A DNA stretch of 64,000 nucleotides from Bacillus sp. E(2018) (GCF_005503015.1 NZ_SCOL01000004.1:62001-126000), one strand, 5' to 3'. Positions 16,951 through 29,412 are shown, numbered from the stretch's first letter. Notes: generated from the sequence alone by a model not told the origin. Translations and numbers: made by a program.

Positions 16951-16999
16951 ACATAACAAAACTTAATCTATTCATTTCATATATAAAGGATGAAGGATC

Positions 17000-18184
17000 A
17001 TGTCAAAACCATTTGTCTTTGAAAAACCAGCAGGTATGCGTGATACACTTCCTGCTTTCTATCAAAAAAATGAAGATATCAAAAATAGAATTAAACAAGA
17101 GATGGAGTCTTGGGGTTATCAATTCATTCAGACTCCCACTTTGGAATATTACGATACCGTAGGTGAAGCTTCCGCCATTTTAGATCAACAATTGTTTAAG
17201 CTGCTGGATAGCGAAGGAAAAACATTGGTTTTGCGACCAGATATGACTGCTCCGATCGCGAGGGTCGTGTCATCAAGTTTGAAGCATGTTGCTTACCCGG
17301 TTCGCCTCGCATACAGCTCTCCTGTTTTTAGAGCGCAACAGCGAGAAGGGGGAAGGCCAGCTGAATTTGAACAAGTAGGTATCGAATTAATTGGTGAAGG
17401 AACAGCAAGTGCTGAAGCAGAAGCACTTGCTCTCATGTCAGAAGTGTTCAAAAAGGGCGGCATTGCTGCGTTTACTGTAGCCGTTGGACATATCGGATTT
17501 GTGCAAGAACTTCTTTCAGATATTCTAGGAAATGATGACCGAGCAGCTGAATTGTTGCGTTATTTAAATGAAAAAAATTATGTGGGCTATATTTCACATG
17601 TGAAGAAGCTTCCTCTTTCTTCTATAGATACTCAGCGATTATTAAAATTGTTGGACTTAAGAGGCGGGATCGAAGTACTTGATGAAGCATCTTCATTAAA
17701 CCCGAACAGAAAAGGACAGCAGACCTTAGAAGAATTAAAAAATCTGTACAATCTCTTAGAAGATTATGATGCAACACAAAACATTGTCTTTGATTTTACG
17801 TTGTTTAGTCACATGAGTTATTACACGGGCATCGTGTTTGAAGGGTATGCTGCAGGAATTGGAGCGGCGATCGCGAGCGGAGGGCGTTATGATGATCTAC
17901 TCAGCCGCTTTGACCGAAAAGCACCCGCTATTGGTTTTGCGATTCGAATGGACTATTTTGTAGAAGCGCTCGGAAACAAAAGTGATGATACAAAGAAACA
18001 TTGTATTCTTTATACGGATGAGCGTCGAAAAGAAGCACTGACGTTGGCAAAAGAAAAGCGTAATGAAGGTACGCATGTTGTGTTGCAGAATCTTTCCGGA
18101 GTTAAAAATGTAGATGAATTCAGCAAACGTTTTGATGATGTGCAATATTTAATCGGAACACAGCAAGGAGAGGACTTTTCATGA
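17000..18184 (+). CDS. hisZ: ATP phosphoribosyltransferase regulatory subunit
   Basis: 394 residues. HisZ is a HisRS-like protein without aminoacylation function that assembles with the short HisG to give an active, histidine-inhibited ATP-phosphoribosyltransferase. The class II synthetase motifs show as RDTLPAFY near the start, [13 protein letters not shown] (about 78-90), [20 protein letters not shown] (motif 2) and GGRYDDL (motif 3, about 297-303). First gene of the his operon; the stop overlaps hisG by 4 bases. Confidence 0.96.
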   Translation: MSKPFVFEKPAGMRDTLPAFYQKNEDIKNRIKQEMESWGYQFIQTPTLEYYDTVGEASAILDQQLFKLLDSEGKTLVLRPDMTAPIARVVSSSLKHVAYPVRLAYSSPVFRAQQREGGRPAEFEQVGIELIGEGTASAEAEALALMSEVFKKGGIAAFTVAVGHIGFVQELLSDILGNDDRAAELLRYLNEKNYVGYISHVKKLPLSSIDTQRLLKLLDLRGGIEVLDEASSLNPNRKGQQTLEELKNLYNLLEDYDATQNIVFDFTLFSHMSYYTGIVFEGYAAGIGAAIASGGRYDDLLSRFDRKAPAIGFAIRMDYFVEALGNKSDDTKKHCILYTDERRKEALTLAKEKRNEGTHVVLQNLSGVKNVDEFSKRFDDVQYLIGTQQGEDFS

Positions 18185-18825
18185 GCACGGTATTAACGAT
18201 GGCAATGCCAAAAGGGCGAATATTTGAAGAAGCAGTCGATCTCCTTAGACAAGCTGGATATCCACTGCCTCCAGAGTTTGATGAATCTAGAAAGTTAATT
18301 ATCGATGCACCTGAAGCAGGTCTTCGTTTTATTCTGGCAAAACCGATGGATGTCCCTACCTATGTGGAACACGGTGTAGCTGATATCGGAATCGCTGGAA
18401 AAGATGTGATGCTTGAAGAAGAGCGTGATGTTTACGAAGTGCTCGATCTCAAGATCTCAGAATGCTATCTCGCAGTTGCTGGACTTCCAAACGGTCATGA
18501 TCAGAGAGTTGCGCCAAAAATTGCCTCAAAATATCCGAATGTTGCGTCGCATTATTTTAGAGAGCAAGGTCAACAAGTGGAAGTGATCAAATTAAACGGA
18601 TCGATCGAGCTTGCTCCACTCATCGGATTAGCCGATCGTATTGTTGATATTGTTTCTACAGGTCGGACCTTGAAAGAAAACGGACTTGTTGAACTAGAAA
18701 GAATCGCTGATATTACGTCGAGGTTGATCGTGAACCCTGCTAGCTACAGACTGCATGCGACTCGCATCAACGATCTTGTTGAGCGACTTCGGACACTTGT
18801 TGAGAGCAAGGAGGAAGTTCAATGA
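18181..18825 (+). CDS. hisG: ATP phosphoribosyltransferase, short form
   Basis: 214 residues, the short form that lacks the C-terminal regulatory domain and needs HisZ. Catalyses ATP + PRPP to phosphoribosyl-ATP, the first step of histidine synthesis. Starts [14 protein letters not shown]; the PRPP-binding loop appears as [14 protein letters not shown] (about 160-173). Overlaps hisD by 4 bases. Confidence 0.97.
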   Translation: MSTVLTMAMPKGRIFEEAVDLLRQAGYPLPPEFDESRKLIIDAPEAGLRFILAKPMDVPTYVEHGVADIGIAGKDVMLEEERDVYEVLDLKISECYLAVAGLPNGHDQRVAPKIASKYPNVASHYFREQGQQVEVIKLNGSIELAPLIGLADRIVDIVSTGRTLKENGLVELERIADITSRLIVNPASYRLHATRINDLVERLRTLVESKEEVQ

Positions 18826-20093
18826 AAATACAACCAGTCACAGAACTGAAAAACTTAGAAAGAAGCGTTGAACAAAACACGGAGAAACAGAGAAAAGCTG
18901 TTCTTGATATTTTACAAAACGTGAAATCAAAGGGGGATAAAGCCCTTTATGAATATACAAAAACGTTTGATGGTGTTTCACTCTCATCTCTTGAAGTAAC
19001 AAAGAACGAAATAGATGAAGCCATCTCTTCTCTTGATCCAAGTATGGTAGAAATCATTTCAGAAGCAGCAGATAATATCCGTGAATATCACGAAAAACAA
19101 CGACGACAGTCCTGGTTTTTCACACGTGAAGATGGAACACTTTTAGGTCAAAAAGTAACACCACTTGATTCAGTCGGTGTTTATGTACCTGGTGGAACAG
19201 CCGCTTATCCGTCTTCCGTTTTGATGGGTGTTATACCAGCTGTTGTTGCGGGCGTAGAGGAAATCATCCTTGTGTCACCGCCAGGGAAAGACGGAAAACT
19301 TCCTTCTGCTGTGTTAGCTGCAGCTTCTATTGCAGGAGTTAAACGAATGTTTAAAATAGGTGGCGCACAAGCGATCGGAGCTCTGGCATATGGTACCGAA
19401 TCGGTTCCGAAGACAGATAAAATCGTAGGTCCAGGTAACATATTTGTTGCCCTCGCAAAACGAGAAGTTTTTGGTGTGTGTGATATTGATATGATCGCAG
19501 GTCCGAGTGAAATCGCTGTCCTTGCAGATGAAACAGCAAACGCTCGTTACATTGCGGCAGACCTTTTATCACAAGCCGAACATGATCCCCGATCAGCAGC
19601 AGTATTGGTTACAACATCAAAAGTGTTAGCAGAGGAAGTGGCTGCGGAAGTAGAGACACAACTAGCTGAACTTCCAAGAAAAGATATCGCGATGCAGGCA
19701 ATCAACGATCATGGAAGCATATATATCGTAAGTTCGCTTGAAGAGGGTACAGAAGTGATCAACCAGATCGCTCCTGAACACCTTGAAATCATGACGAAAG
19801 ATCCTATGAGTCTGCTCGGGAAAATTAAACACGCAGGTGCCATTTTTCTTGGAGAATACAGCTCCGAACCTGTAGGAGATTATTTTGCAGGAAGCAATCA
19901 TGTTCTTCCGACAAGTGGAACAGCGCGTTTTTCAAGTCCGCTTAACGTAGACGATTTCACAAAAAAATCAAGCGTGATTCGATATAGTGAACAAGCACTT
20001 TTAGAAAATGGAGAGAAAATATCAGCTTTTGCTCGCCTAGAAGGACTTGAAGCACATGCGAGAGCAATTGATGTTCGACTGGAGGACAAATAG
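18822..20093 (+). CDS. hisD: Histidinol dehydrogenase
   Basis: 423 residues. Oxidises L-histidinol to histidine in two NAD-dependent steps with a zinc ion. Visible motifs: [18 protein letters not shown] (about 108-125), [19 protein letters not shown], the signature [15 protein letters not shown] (about 223-237) with [10 protein letters not shown], and the C-terminal [14 protein letters not shown]. Stop directly abuts hisB. Confidence 0.97.
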   Translation: MKIQPVTELKNLERSVEQNTEKQRKAVLDILQNVKSKGDKALYEYTKTFDGVSLSSLEVTKNEIDEAISSLDPSMVEIISEAADNIREYHEKQRRQSWFFTREDGTLLGQKVTPLDSVGVYVPGGTAAYPSSVLMGVIPAVVAGVEEIILVSPPGKDGKLPSAVLAAASIAGVKRMFKIGGAQAIGALAYGTESVPKTDKIVGPGNIFVALAKREVFGVCDIDMIAGPSEIAVLADETANARYIAADLLSQAEHDPRSAAVLVTTSKVLAEEVAAEVETQLAELPRKDIAMQAINDHGSIYIVSSLEEGTEVINQIAPEHLEIMTKDPMSLLGKIKHAGAIFLGEYSSEPVGDYFAGSNHVLPTSGTARFSSPLNVDDFTKKSSVIRYSEQALLENGEKISAFARLEGLEAHARAIDVRLEDK

Positions 20094-20690
20094 ATGGAAA
20101 ATCAAGTGCGACAACATACGATTGAAAGAAATACAAAAGAGACACAGATTAGCTTATCTCTAAACATTGACGGAGAAGGACAAGCCGATATTCAAACACC
20201 TGTCCCTTTTTTAAACCACATGTTAGATGCAATCGCACGTCACGGACATTTTGATCTCACCGTAAACGCTGCAGGAGATGTGGAGATCGATGACCATCAT
20301 ACAACAGAAGACGTTGGCATCTGCCTTGGACAAGCGATACAGGGAGCCCTAGGTGACAAGCGAGGAATCAAGCGATACGGCAATGCGTTTGTACCTATGG
20401 ATGAGACGCTCGCTCAAGTGGTGGTCGATTTATCCAATCGTCCTCACCTTGAATTTCGTGCAGAATTTCCAAGTCAGAAAGTAGGAACGTTTGATACAGA
20501 GCTCGTACATGAATTTTTCTGGAAGCTCGCGTTAGAGGCGAGAATGAACCTTCATGTGATCGTTCATTATGGCACGAACACACATCATATCATCGAAGCG
20601 ATCTTTAAAGCTTTTACAAAAGCGTTAGATGAAGCCACACAGATCGACCCTCGGGTAAAAGGAGTGCCTTCTACGAAAGGAATGTTATAG
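20094..20690 (+). CDS. hisB: Imidazoleglycerol-phosphate dehydratase
   Basis: 198 residues, monofunctional dehydratase without the phosphatase domain seen in enterobacteria. Manganese-binding histidine clusters are visible in [14 protein letters not shown] (about 42-55), [11 protein letters not shown] (about 68-78), and the mirrored [15 protein letters not shown] near 162-176. Lies between hisD and hisH without gaps. Confidence 0.97.
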   Translation: MENQVRQHTIERNTKETQISLSLNIDGEGQADIQTPVPFLNHMLDAIARHGHFDLTVNAAGDVEIDDHHTTEDVGICLGQAIQGALGDKRGIKRYGNAFVPMDETLAQVVVDLSNRPHLEFRAEFPSQKVGTFDTELVHEFFWKLALEARMNLHVIVHYGTNTHHIIEAIFKAFTKALDEATQIDPRVKGVPSTKGML

Positions 20691-21332
20691 ATGATCGGAA
20701 TCATTGACTATGGAATGGGCAACCTGCATTCTGTCTGTTCTGCACTAAAAAGAATCAATCAACACTATATCCTTTCTGGAGATCCTGAAGAACTGAATAA
20801 AACGGAGGGCCTCTTACTACCTGGAGTAGGTTCATTCAAAGATGCGATGACGGAGCTTGAGAAGACAGGTCTCGCTGATTTTATAAAAAATGAAGCTAAG
20901 AGCGGGAAGCCTTTAATGGGTATATGTCTTGGCATGCAGCTGCTTTTTGAAGGAAGCAGCGAGAATGGAATCACGAATGGACTTGGATTACTTCCTGGTA
21001 GAGTAGAGCGTTTTACAGGTAAAACAAGTGATGGACGCTCCTATAAAGTGCCACACATGGGATGGAACAATCTAAACTTTTTGCAAAGTGATCAGCCATT
21101 AGTAAAAGGAATAGACGAAGGACATGTTTATTTCGTCCATTCCTTTGTTGTACAGACTGAAAATAGAGAGGTACTGGCTGCGGTCGCTCACTACGAAGAT
21201 GTAGAAGTTCCAGCTGTCGTTGGAAGCGGCACAATTATGGGAACGCAGTTTCACCCTGAAAAAAGTTCAGAGACGGGCATGAGCATGCTGAAAAACTTTT
21301 GCCGTATGGTTGAGGAGGGAAAACAAAGATGA
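20691..21332 (+). CDS. hisH: Imidazole glycerol phosphate synthase, glutaminase subunit
   Basis: 213 residues. Class I glutamine amidotransferase that channels ammonia to HisF. The nucleophile cysteine is in [10 protein letters not shown] (about Cys80), and the His-Glu pair in [10 protein letters not shown] (about 184-193). [12 protein letters not shown] at the start is typical. Overlaps hisA by 4 bases. Confidence 0.97.
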   Translation: MIGIIDYGMGNLHSVCSALKRINQHYILSGDPEELNKTEGLLLPGVGSFKDAMTELEKTGLADFIKNEAKSGKPLMGICLGMQLLFEGSSENGITNGLGLLPGRVERFTGKTSDGRSYKVPHMGWNNLNFLQSDQPLVKGIDEGHVYFVHSFVVQTENREVLAAVAHYEDVEVPAVVGSGTIMGTQFHPEKSSETGMSMLKNFCRMVEEGKQR

Positions 21333-22060
21333 GTGCATTTGTATTGTATCCGGCGATCGACATGCGAAATGGGAAATGCGTTAGGTTGATGCAAGGTGAT
21401 TATGAGCAAGAAACGATCTATGGAGATTCTCCTTTTGATATGGCAAAACAGTTTGCAGATCAAGGTGCAGAGTGGATTCACATGGTAGATCTTGATGGTG
21501 CTAAAGACGGAAAGAAGATCAATCATGAGCACGTATTGCGTGTTGCAAAAGAACTACCCGCAAAGGTCCAAATCGGTGGAGGTATCCGTTCGATGGAAGA
21601 CGTGTCATTTTATCTAGACGCTGGTGTAGACCGGGTAATCTTAGGCAGTGCTGCTGTTTCTAATCCCGAATTTGTTCGAAAAGCGTTACAGCAATACGGT
21701 GGTTCAAAAGTGGCGATCGGACTTGACGCTCGTGATGGATTTGTAGCTACAGAGGGATGGCTAGAAACGTCTCACATTAAAGCGGTTGATCTAGCGAAAA
21801 GATTAGTAGAAGAAGGAGCAGAAACGTTTATTTTCACTGACATCTCAAAAGACGGGATGCTTCAGGGACCTAACGTTGAAGCGATCGGAGAATTAGCGAG
21901 CATCACAGGCAAAGAAGTGATCGCGTCAGGTGGTGTAAGCTCACTCGATGATCTTGTTCGTTTGAAAGCAGATGAACGGAACATTGCAGGTGCGATCGTA
22001 GGAAAAGCTCTTTATACAGATCGATTCACTTTGCCAGAAGCGTTAGGAAGTGTGAAATAA
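21329..22060 (+). CDS. hisA: ProFAR isomerase (phosphoribosylformimino-AICAR-P isomerase)
   Basis: 243 residues, a beta/alpha barrel. The catalytic aspartates are in [15 protein letters not shown] (near Asp11) and in the second half [16 protein letters not shown] (near residue 170-175). Phosphate-binding glycines appear as QIGGGIRS and [10 protein letters not shown]. One-base overlap with hisF. Confidence 0.97.
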   Translation: MSAFVLYPAIDMRNGKCVRLMQGDYEQETIYGDSPFDMAKQFADQGAEWIHMVDLDGAKDGKKINHEHVLRVAKELPAKVQIGGGIRSMEDVSFYLDAGVDRVILGSAAVSNPEFVRKALQQYGGSKVAIGLDARDGFVATEGWLETSHIKAVDLAKRLVEEGAETFIFTDISKDGMLQGPNVEAIGELASITGKEVIASGGVSSLDDLVRLKADERNIAGAIVGKALYTDRFTLPEALGSVK

Positions 22061-22818
22061 TGCTAACGAAAAGAATCATTCCATGTCTAGACGTTAAGGA
22101 AGGCAGAGTGGTTAAAGGGATTCAGTTTCTTAACTTAGTCGATGCTGGTGACCCTGTTGAGCTAGCAAGATTTTATGATGAACAAGGAGCAGACGAGCTC
22201 GTTTTTCTTGATATCTCTGCTAGTCACGAAGGACGGGACACGATGGTTGAAGTTGTAGAACGTGTAGCAGCAGAACTAGCGATACCGTTTACTGTCGGTG
22301 GAGGCATCAATAAACTCCAAGATATGAAACGTGTGTTACGTGCCGGAGCTGACAAAGTTTCTGTAAATACTGCAGCAGTGTTGCGACCAGAATTGATCAC
22401 CGAAGGATCGGATTATTTCGGTGCACAATGTATTGTTGTTGCGATCGATGCAAAATATGACGAAGAGTTAAAGTCATGGCGCGTGTATACGCATGGAGGT
22501 CGCAAACCCACTCAATGGGAAGTCACGGAGTGGGCGCGAGAGGCAGTGAATCGTGGTGCTGGAGAAATTCTGCTGACCAGCATGGATAAAGATGGAGAAA
22601 AGTCTGGGTTCAATCTAGAGCTAACGAAGGCAGTGAGTGAGGCTGTAACCGTCCCAGTTATCGCGTCAGGCGGAGCAGGGTCCTCCGAGCATTTTAACGA
22701 TGCGTTCACGATTGGAAAAGCAGATGCAGCTCTTGCTGCAAGTATCTTTCATTATAAAGAAACATCGATTGCAGAGGTAAAAGCAGATTTGCGAAAGTTA
22801 GGGGTGTCTGTTCGATGA
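22060..22818 (+). CDS. hisF: Imidazole glycerol phosphate synthase, cyclase subunit
   Basis: 252 residues, beta/alpha barrel paralogous to HisA. Catalytic Asp11 is in [16 protein letters not shown] and the second aspartate in VVAIDAKYD (about 125-133); the closing phosphate site is [11 protein letters not shown]. Works with HisH to give IGP and AICAR, the latter feeding purine synthesis. Overlaps hisI by 4 bases. Confidence 0.97.
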   Translation: MLTKRIIPCLDVKEGRVVKGIQFLNLVDAGDPVELARFYDEQGADELVFLDISASHEGRDTMVEVVERVAAELAIPFTVGGGINKLQDMKRVLRAGADKVSVNTAAVLRPELITEGSDYFGAQCIVVAIDAKYDEELKSWRVYTHGGRKPTQWEVTEWAREAVNRGAGEILLTSMDKDGEKSGFNLELTKAVSEAVTVPVIASGGAGSSEHFNDAFTIGKADAALAASIFHYKETSIAEVKADLRKLGVSVR

Positions 22819-23459
22819 ATTTAGAAAAACTGAAATTTGATGAAAAAGGACTGATTCCTGCCGTAGTCCAGGATGTTCAATCTAAAGAAGTACTAACGGT
22901 CGCATTTATGAACCGAGAATCGCTCGAAAAAACAATCGAAATTGGCGAAACGGTATTCTTTTCAAGATCACGGCAAGAATTATGGCACAAAGGTGAAACT
23001 TCTGGTAATACACAAAAAGTTAAGAGTATCCGCTATGATTGTGATCAAGACGCTTTGGTGATCCTTGTAGAGCCCCAAGGTCCAGCTTGTCACACGGGAA
23101 CATATAGCTGCTTTTCAGAAACGCTTTTTGAGGTAGATGAGAGAGTTGATGCACCTAAACCTGATCGATATAGCATTCTGACAGAACTTCAAGAGATCAT
23201 TGCAAAACGCGAGCATGAGATGCCAGAAGGTGCTTACACTACCTATCTTTTTGAACATGGAGTCGATAAGATTTTGAAGAAAGTGGGAGAAGAAGCAGGT
23301 GAGGTAATCATTGCAGCTAAAAATCGTGATGCGGAAGAACTGAAATGGGAAGTTTCTGATCTTTTCTATCATGTTTTGGTACTGTTGCAGGAACAGAAGG
23401 TACCTTTAGACGAGATTCTGGCTACATTAAAAGAAAGACATACGAAAAAGGACAACTGA
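22815..23459 (+). CDS. hisI: Bifunctional phosphoribosyl-AMP cyclohydrolase / phosphoribosyl-ATP pyrophosphatase
   Basis: 214 residues. The N-terminal half is the cyclohydrolase with zinc-ligand residues in [15 protein letters not shown] and [12 protein letters not shown]; the C-terminal half (from about 118) is the HisE-type pyrophosphohydrolase with [15 protein letters not shown] and [10 protein letters not shown]. Last gene of the operon; the stop codon lies inside the terminator stem. Confidence 0.97.
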   Translation: MNLEKLKFDEKGLIPAVVQDVQSKEVLTVAFMNRESLEKTIEIGETVFFSRSRQELWHKGETSGNTQKVKSIRYDCDQDALVILVEPQGPACHTGTYSCFSETLFEVDERVDAPKPDRYSILTELQEIIAKREHEMPEGAYTTYLFEHGVDKILKKVGEEAGEVIIAAKNRDAEELKWEVSDLFYHVLVLLQEQKVPLDEILATLKERHTKKDN

Positions 23460-23484
23460 GGCTTTTTAGCTCGGTTGTTTTTTT
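23452..23484 (+). terminator. Terminator of the his operon
   Basis: ACAACTGAG pairs with CTCGGTTGT, followed by eight T; the hisI stop codon is part of the stem. Confidence 0.85.
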
Positions 23485-23506
23485 GTTTTTCTATCATTGG
23501 AGGGGT

Positions 23507-23595
23507 TTTATGAGCGATTACGGAGATTTATGAGCGATTCCAGAGATTTATGAGCGATTGCAGAGATTTCTAAGAGATTCTGAGAATCTCTGTTC
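23507..23595. repeat. Short 20-bp-period array (unit TTTATGAGCGATT...)
   Basis: TGAGCGATT starts at 23511, 23531 and 23551 and a variant TAAGAGATT at 23571: exact 20-bp steps with filler ending GAGA. The rest of the 23460-23871 spacer contains a weak palindrome (AGATTCTGAGAATCT) and the yvcD promoter. Confidence 0.8.
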
Positions 23596-23787
23596 TCAAA
23601 TCAATTACCGAGTTGCGAGCAATAAAAATCTTTGATAATACCTTCACCAAGAGTTCCGGAAACTTTTCGCATAACATACGAACTTCGGAACCCTTGACTC
23701 ATACATCTTGTCACCCTTGCATCATTTTTTGTCGAAAGTTTCCTGCACATTATTTACAGTCTAAGGGGTGTTAGTCTTTTTAGGCTG

Positions 23788-23796
23788 TGTTATAAT
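23788..23796 (+). promoter_or_regulatory. Extended -10 promoter before yvcD
   Basis: TGTTATAAT carries the TG extension and a consensus -10; no good -35 at 16-18 bases. Start is about 70 bases before yvcD. Confidence 0.45.
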
Positions 23797-23871
23797 TTTT
23801 TGGTTGAAAACTTTGTAAACGGAACGATATAGAAGTATATATGTTTACATAAGTAGATGGAGGAACCAAAT

Positions 23872-25497
23872 ATGCATAAACAAAAACGGGCCAGTGCAGC
23901 TAGCGGCCGTGTTCTTCCCTTCATCCAGGATGGGGATTACTTTTTTGAAAAAGGAATAAAAGCCTATAACAGGCGTGATTTAAATACAGCGAAAAAAATG
24001 TTTGAACGGGCAGTTACCTTCCAGCCGGAAGAGCCCTCTTTTTTATGTCAGCTTGCTTCAACGCTTGCTGAGATTGGTGAATATGAAGAATCCAATAAGT
24101 ACTTGCTGAATGCTCTCGAACAGTCTGGTTCAGATCTTTCAGAATGTCATTTCTTTCTTGCGAATAACTTTGCGCACTTAGGCATGTATATTGATGCTGA
24201 AGAACATGCTCGTTTATATATAGCGATTGATCCAGATGGTGAATTTGTGGAAGATACACAAGAACTGTTAGATCTTATCTCACTTGAAACAGGAAGCAAG
24301 TCTTCTAATTTGCCACTTTCGACGGAAGAAGAGCTGATCAAGCTGCATGATGAAGCGAGACAGTCGATCGAGCGAGGAGATCTACCACTTGCGCAACAAC
24401 AGTTAAAAGAGATCATTTCGAATCACCCTAAGTTTTGGGCGGCGTATAATAACTTAGCACTCACTCATTTTTATAAGAGCGAGTTTGATGAAGCGATGGA
24501 TGTTCTTCAAGATGTCTTGGATAAAAATCCTGGTAACTTAAATGCACTATGCAATCTTGCTATTTTTCTGTTCCATTTAGGGATGGACGAACCTGGTGGT
24601 AAGCTTGTTGAACGATTAAAAACGGTGCATCCGATGCATCCTGAACATCGTTATAAATTGGGGAATACGTTCGGTTTATTAGAAGAGCATTTGTATGCGA
24701 ATAAATGGCTTCAATCTCTTAGAAAATCGTCATTTGTATACGATCCCGTCACAACACATATGCTGGCGGTATCTTACTATGCACTTGGACAAAAGGACCT
24801 TTCTATTAAAACATGGAAAAAGGTAATCGATCTCGATCCTGAAGGTCACGTGGCTCCTTTTTATATAGAAAAAGCGCAGAACGATGAGTTGAAGGTAGCA
24901 GGCGGGGACTATCAGTATCGCATCCCAACTAACAATCAGAACAAACCGAAAAAAGATCGACAAGCGAAAGCGATGGAACATATTCAGCAAGTTCGTAAAG
25001 GACTGGAAAAAAACAAAATTACGCATTTAATTCTTCTCAGAGGGAATAAAAATGAAGAGGCTTATGAGACGCTTCGTGATTTTTGTCTTAGAAAAGAAGA
25101 GTCCTTACTCGTTAAAGAAATCGCGGCTACAATCATGCTTGAACATCAGCCAGAACGAGCTGTGAGACTTGTTCATGATGATACTTCTGTAGAAGTGGGT
25201 ACAGCGTCAAGTATTATTAGTATGGCGCTGGATGTTCTGCTTTCTGTAAAAGGAAAGGGTTCGGCACTTGACGAGCATGTATTGTTTTATTGGGCTGAAG
25301 CTATTAAGTTTGCGGAAACGACCGGTGAGCGAATCTTTGATAACCAAAAAGCAATTGCTGCGGCAATCGATCACTTAGCTCGTAAGCAAAAAGGGCGTTC
25401 TACCCAAAAAGGGATTGCTGAGCAATACGAGATCACCGTTTCTGTATTGTCTTTACGCATAAAAAAACTGATCGGTTGGGTGAATCGCAACGTTTGA
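23872..25497 (+). CDS. yvcD: TPR-repeat protein YvcD-like
   Basis: 541 residues from the ATG at 23872, with GGAGG 8 bases upstream. Residues about 25-110 and 165-320 are tetratricopeptide repeats (for example FEKGIKAYNRRDLNTAKKMF and AAYNNLALTHFYKSEFDEAM); a charged linker near 350-370 follows. The C-terminal 60 residues (AIDHLARKQKGRSTQKGIAE, then QYEITVSVLSLRIKKL) look like a helix-turn-helix. It lies before trxB as in B. subtilis. Function unknown; TPRs point to protein-protein contacts, and the C-terminal part to possible nucleic-acid binding. Confidence 0.85.
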   Translation: MHKQKRASAASGRVLPFIQDGDYFFEKGIKAYNRRDLNTAKKMFERAVTFQPEEPSFLCQLASTLAEIGEYEESNKYLLNALEQSGSDLSECHFFLANNFAHLGMYIDAEEHARLYIAIDPDGEFVEDTQELLDLISLETGSKSSNLPLSTEEELIKLHDEARQSIERGDLPLAQQQLKEIISNHPKFWAAYNNLALTHFYKSEFDEAMDVLQDVLDKNPGNLNALCNLAIFLFHLGMDEPGGKLVERLKTVHPMHPEHRYKLGNTFGLLEEHLYANKWLQSLRKSSFVYDPVTTHMLAVSYYALGQKDLSIKTWKKVIDLDPEGHVAPFYIEKAQNDELKVAGGDYQYRIPTNNQNKPKKDRQAKAMEHIQQVRKGLEKNKITHLILLRGNKNEEAYETLRDFCLRKEESLLVKEIAATIMLEHQPERAVRLVHDDTSVEVGTASSIISMALDVLLSVKGKGSALDEHVLFYWAEAIKFAETTGERIFDNQKAIAAAIDHLARKQKGRSTQKGIAEQYEITVSVLSLRIKKLIGWVNRNV

Positions 25498-25581
25498 GCA
25501 GAATGATGGACTTTACTCCTATATGCGAATAGGATAGAGATATAGTAAATAAGAATTTCCTTATATAAGGAGTGGGCATGA

Positions 25582-26538
<957 letters not shown>

Positions 26539-26617
26539 TGTGATTGTAACAGTGATGAAATAATTGTGGGGTATATTAAAAATAAGAAATTGACCCCCTT
26601 TTTATAAAGGCAAGACT

Positions 26618-26650
26618 TTGACACGAAGCTACGCTTCGTGTCCTTTTTTT
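26618..26650 (+). terminator. Terminator of trxB
   Basis: ACACGAAGC pairs with GCTTCGTGT over a 3-base loop, then CCTTTTTTT. Confidence 0.88.
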
Positions 26651-26724
26651 GTTTTTATAGTGCATGCAAAAGAGTACCTCATTGGAATGGTTTTATTCTT
26701 ATATTTATTCTCATCATAGACAAA

Positions 26725-26857
26725 CTGTTTAAAGTGTAAGGTGGGAGACTCCTGCGGGACAGGCGGGCAGGTGAGACATTTATACGTGAAACGTACGAAT
26801 GTGGCTCACCGCCTGCCCCGCGGAAAGCGAGCACCTGGAACGGAAAACAGTTACATT
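26725..26857 (-). repeat. GC-rich dispersed repeat, copy E
   Basis: About 130 bp: AGTGTAAGGTGGGAGACTCC, GGACAGGCGGGCAGGTGAGAC, a central palindrome ATACGTGAAACGTACG, then GGCTCACCGCCTGCCCCGCG, GGAAAGCGAGCACC and GGAACGGAAAAC. Its centre is almost the same as those of copies A and C. The remaining part of the 26539-27035 spacer is AT-rich and holds the yvcI promoter. Confidence 0.8.
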
Positions 26858-26973
26858 CAAAAACATCACTGATATTTCAAACTCATTTAATAGGTTCTTT
26901 TTTCACATAATAAGAAAAGCAAAATACCATAAATTAGAATGCTAAAATACGTCAAACCCTTGAGGCATCTGTA

Positions 26974-27002
26974 TTGTGAGGGGTTACATAATTTAGTATA
27001 CT
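26974..27002 (+). promoter_or_regulatory. Sigma-A promoter of the yvcI-rapZ-yvcK-whiA-crh operon
   Basis: TTGTGA (26974-26979), 17 bases, TATACT (26997-27002). Predicted start near 27009, 27 bases before the NUDIX gene. Confidence 0.7.
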
Positions 27003-27035
27003 AACAAGTAGGACATAGCCCTGAGGTGAAAACAA

Positions 27036-27494
27036 GTGCAAAGAGTAACAAACTGTGTGTTAATAAGAGATAATCAAGTGCTTTTGCTTCAAAAGCCTAG
27101 GCGGGGCTGGTGGGTAGCACCAGGCGGAAAGATGGAGTCGACCGAATCGATCCGTGACTCTGTTATACGAGAGTACCGTGAAGAAACGGGAATCTATCTG
27201 AAGAATCCGCAGCTTAAAGGTGTGTTTAATTTTATTATTAAAGAAGGCGACAAGATCGTTTCAGAGTGGATGATGTTTACCTTCTTTGCAACAGATTCAG
27301 AAGGTGTTGCATTAGATGAGTGTGAAGAAGGGATTCTGTCGTGGAAGCCTGTTGAAGAAGTACGCGAACTTCCGATGGCGCCAGGAGATCATCACATTCT
27401 TGACTATATGACGAGTGGCAGCAACATGATATTTGGCACATTTACGTATACACCTGATTTTGAACTGCTTTCTTATCGTTTAGACCCTGCATAA
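27036..27494 (+). CDS. yvcI: NUDIX hydrolase YvcI
   Basis: 152 residues, GTG start with GAGGTGA upstream. The NUDIX box is complete: GGKMESTESIRDSVI followed by REYREETGI (about 30-52). Such enzymes cleave nucleoside diphosphates linked to another group; the C-terminal MTSGSNMIFGTFTYTPDF is as in the MutT/YvcI type. It opens the operon with rapZ 51 bases downstream. Confidence 0.9.
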   Translation: MQRVTNCVLIRDNQVLLLQKPRRGWWVAPGGKMESTESIRDSVIREYREETGIYLKNPQLKGVFNFIIKEGDKIVSEWMMFTFFATDSEGVALDECEEGILSWKPVEEVRELPMAPGDHHILDYMTSGSNMIFGTFTYTPDFELLSYRLDPA

Positions 27495-27545
27495 GTGAAG
27501 ACGGGTCGCATAAAAATGGAACATAGCTAACTGGGGGGATATGGC

Positions 27546-28421
27546 ATGGAAAGACATGATGTACAAATGGTGATTATTACAGGAATGTCAGGGGCCGGGA
27601 AGACGGTAGCCATGCAGAGCTTTGAAGATTTAGGCTTTTTCTGTGTTGATAATCTACCACCTGCACTACTCCCTAAATTTGTAGAATTAATGCAAGAATC
27701 TGCTGGCAAACTGAACAAGGTAGCCCTTGTAATGGACCTTCGTGGTCGCGAGTTTTTTGATCAGTTGTTTTCAACGCTTGATCAACTTGCTATCTCTTCT
27801 GACGTTCAGCCGCAGATTTTATATTTAGATTGTAAGGATGCAACGCTTGTACGTAGATATAAAGAAACGCGACGCTCTCATCCTTTAGCGAAGAGCGGAA
27901 ATCCACTTCAAGGCATCACGCAAGAACGTGAGATGCTCGAAGAATTAAAAGGTAGAGCACAGCAAGTATTAGATACATCTGACTTAAAACCTCTTCAGTT
28001 ACGTGAACGTATCATTCAGCGCTTTTCCGCAAATGCCGCTCATCCGTTTACGATCAACGTGATGTCATTTGGATTTAAGTACGGGATGCCGATTGATGCT
28101 GATTTAGTGTTCGATGTTCGCTTCCTACCGAATCCGCATTATATTGAACATATGAGACCACGGACAGGGCTTGAATCAGATATTTCGGAGTATGTTTTAA
28201 AATGGCCGGAGACGAATATGTTCTTAGAAAAATTGCTCGATCTGCTTCAGTTCATGATTCCTCAATATAAAAGAGAAGGCAAGAGTCAGCTGATCATCGG
28301 CATCGGATGTACAGGCGGAAAACACCGTTCTGTAGCTCTAGCTGAATACATCGGAAATGCACTTTCCAAAGAATATGTAACATTCAGCTCTCACAGAGAT
28401 ATGGGAAAGGATAAAGTGTAA
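27546..28421 (+). CDS. rapZ: RNase adapter / nucleotide-binding protein RapZ (YvcJ)
   Basis: 291 residues. Walker A is GMSGAGKT (about 13-20); the conserved [22 protein letters not shown] and C-terminal [17 protein letters not shown] (about 257-273) are diagnostic for the RapZ/YvcJ family. In E. coli RapZ regulates GlmS through small RNAs; in Bacillus YvcJ hydrolyses nucleotides and influences competence. Directly abuts yvcK. Confidence 0.95.
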   Translation: MERHDVQMVIITGMSGAGKTVAMQSFEDLGFFCVDNLPPALLPKFVELMQESAGKLNKVALVMDLRGREFFDQLFSTLDQLAISSDVQPQILYLDCKDATLVRRYKETRRSHPLAKSGNPLQGITQEREMLEELKGRAQQVLDTSDLKPLQLRERIIQRFSANAAHPFTINVMSFGFKYGMPIDADLVFDVRFLPNPHYIEHMRPRTGLESDISEYVLKWPETNMFLEKLLDLLQFMIPQYKREGKSQLIIGIGCTGGKHRSVALAEYIGNALSKEYVTFSSHRDMGKDKV

Positions 28422-29372
28422 ATGAATAAGCAGCCGAAAGTGGTAGTGCTTGGCGGAGGAACAGGACTTTCTGTTCTTCTTCGCGGTTTAAAGCGCTATC
28501 CAGTTGATATCACTGCTATCGTTACGGTTGCAGATGATGGCGGCAGCTCTGGAAGGTTGAGGAGGGATTATGATATGCCTCCTCCTGGTGATGTGCGAAA
28601 CGTGATCGCCGCGCTTTCTGAAGTGGAACCGCTTGTGGAAAAAATGTTTCAGCATAGGTTTAAAGTTGGCGACGGAATTACGGGTCATTCGCTTGGAAAC
28701 CTGCTTCTTGCGGCCATGCATGATATTACTGGAGATTTTTTAACAGGTATTCGGGAACTTAGCCGCGTTTTAAACGTAAGAGGACAGGTACTACCTGCAG
28801 CGAAAAACAGTATAATTTTATGTGCCGAATTAGAAGATGGGACGATTGTTCAGGGGGAATCTAAGATCCCGCTGTCGAATAAGAAAATCAAACGTGTCTT
28901 TTTATCTGATGAAAAGATTGAGCCTCTTCGTGAAAGTGTGAAAGCGATTCAAGAAGCGGATCTGATCGTGATCGGACCAGGCAGTTTATATACAAGTATT
29001 CTGCCGAACCTTCTAGTGAACGGAATCTCTAATAGCATCCGCGAGGCAACGGCTCCTAGAGTTTATGTATGTAATGTGATGACACAGCCTGGTGAGACAA
29101 CAGGCTACACGGCTGGTGATCATATTCAAGCATTGATCGATCATGTGGGGCACAATTTTATTGATGTGGTTATCGCAAACAATGAAAAGATTCCACCAGA
29201 ATACTTGGATCTTTACTTGGAAGAAGGCGCATCACAAGTTCAGTATGATGAGGAACGGTTAAAGTCGTTCGGCATCGGTTTGTTGTGCGACAACATTATT
29301 CAATACGGAACGCTTGTCAGACATGATGCACAGCGTGTTTCTGATTTATTGTTAGGACTTATAGAAAAATAG
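28422..29372 (+). CDS. yvcK: Gluconeogenesis factor YvcK
   Basis: 316 residues. Opens with [20 protein letters not shown] and contains [23 protein letters not shown] and [15 protein letters not shown], the CofD-like UDP-sugar binding fold. YvcK binds UDP-GlcNAc and is needed for growth on gluconeogenic substrates and for cell-wall regulation. Located between rapZ and whiA as in other Firmicutes. Confidence 0.95.
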   Translation: MNKQPKVVVLGGGTGLSVLLRGLKRYPVDITAIVTVADDGGSSGRLRRDYDMPPPGDVRNVIAALSEVEPLVEKMFQHRFKVGDGITGHSLGNLLLAAMHDITGDFLTGIRELSRVLNVRGQVLPAAKNSIILCAELEDGTIVQGESKIPLSNKKIKRVFLSDEKIEPLRESVKAIQEADLIVIGPGSLYTSILPNLLVNGISNSIREATAPRVYVCNVMTQPGETTGYTAGDHIQALIDHVGHNFIDVVIANNEKIPPEYLDLYLEEGASQVQYDEERLKSFGIGLLCDNIIQYGTLVRHDAQRVSDLLLGLIEK

Positions 29373-29412
29373 AATACGGATTGAAATGGATGGAAGAGAG
29401 GTGGTGATGCAG

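Noticed and set aside
16777..16959. 60-codon minus-strand frame near the his leader
   Set aside because: Entirely inside repeat copy C; a composition artefact.
16571..16999. T-box or riboswitch in the his leader
   Set aside because: No T-box core or known aptamer elements could be seen; most of the leader is a dispersed repeat.
23507..23595. Possible CRISPR array
   Set aside because: Units are only 20 bp with no true spacers, the words are 9-13 bp, and there are no cas genes in the window. The same applies to the other five arrays.
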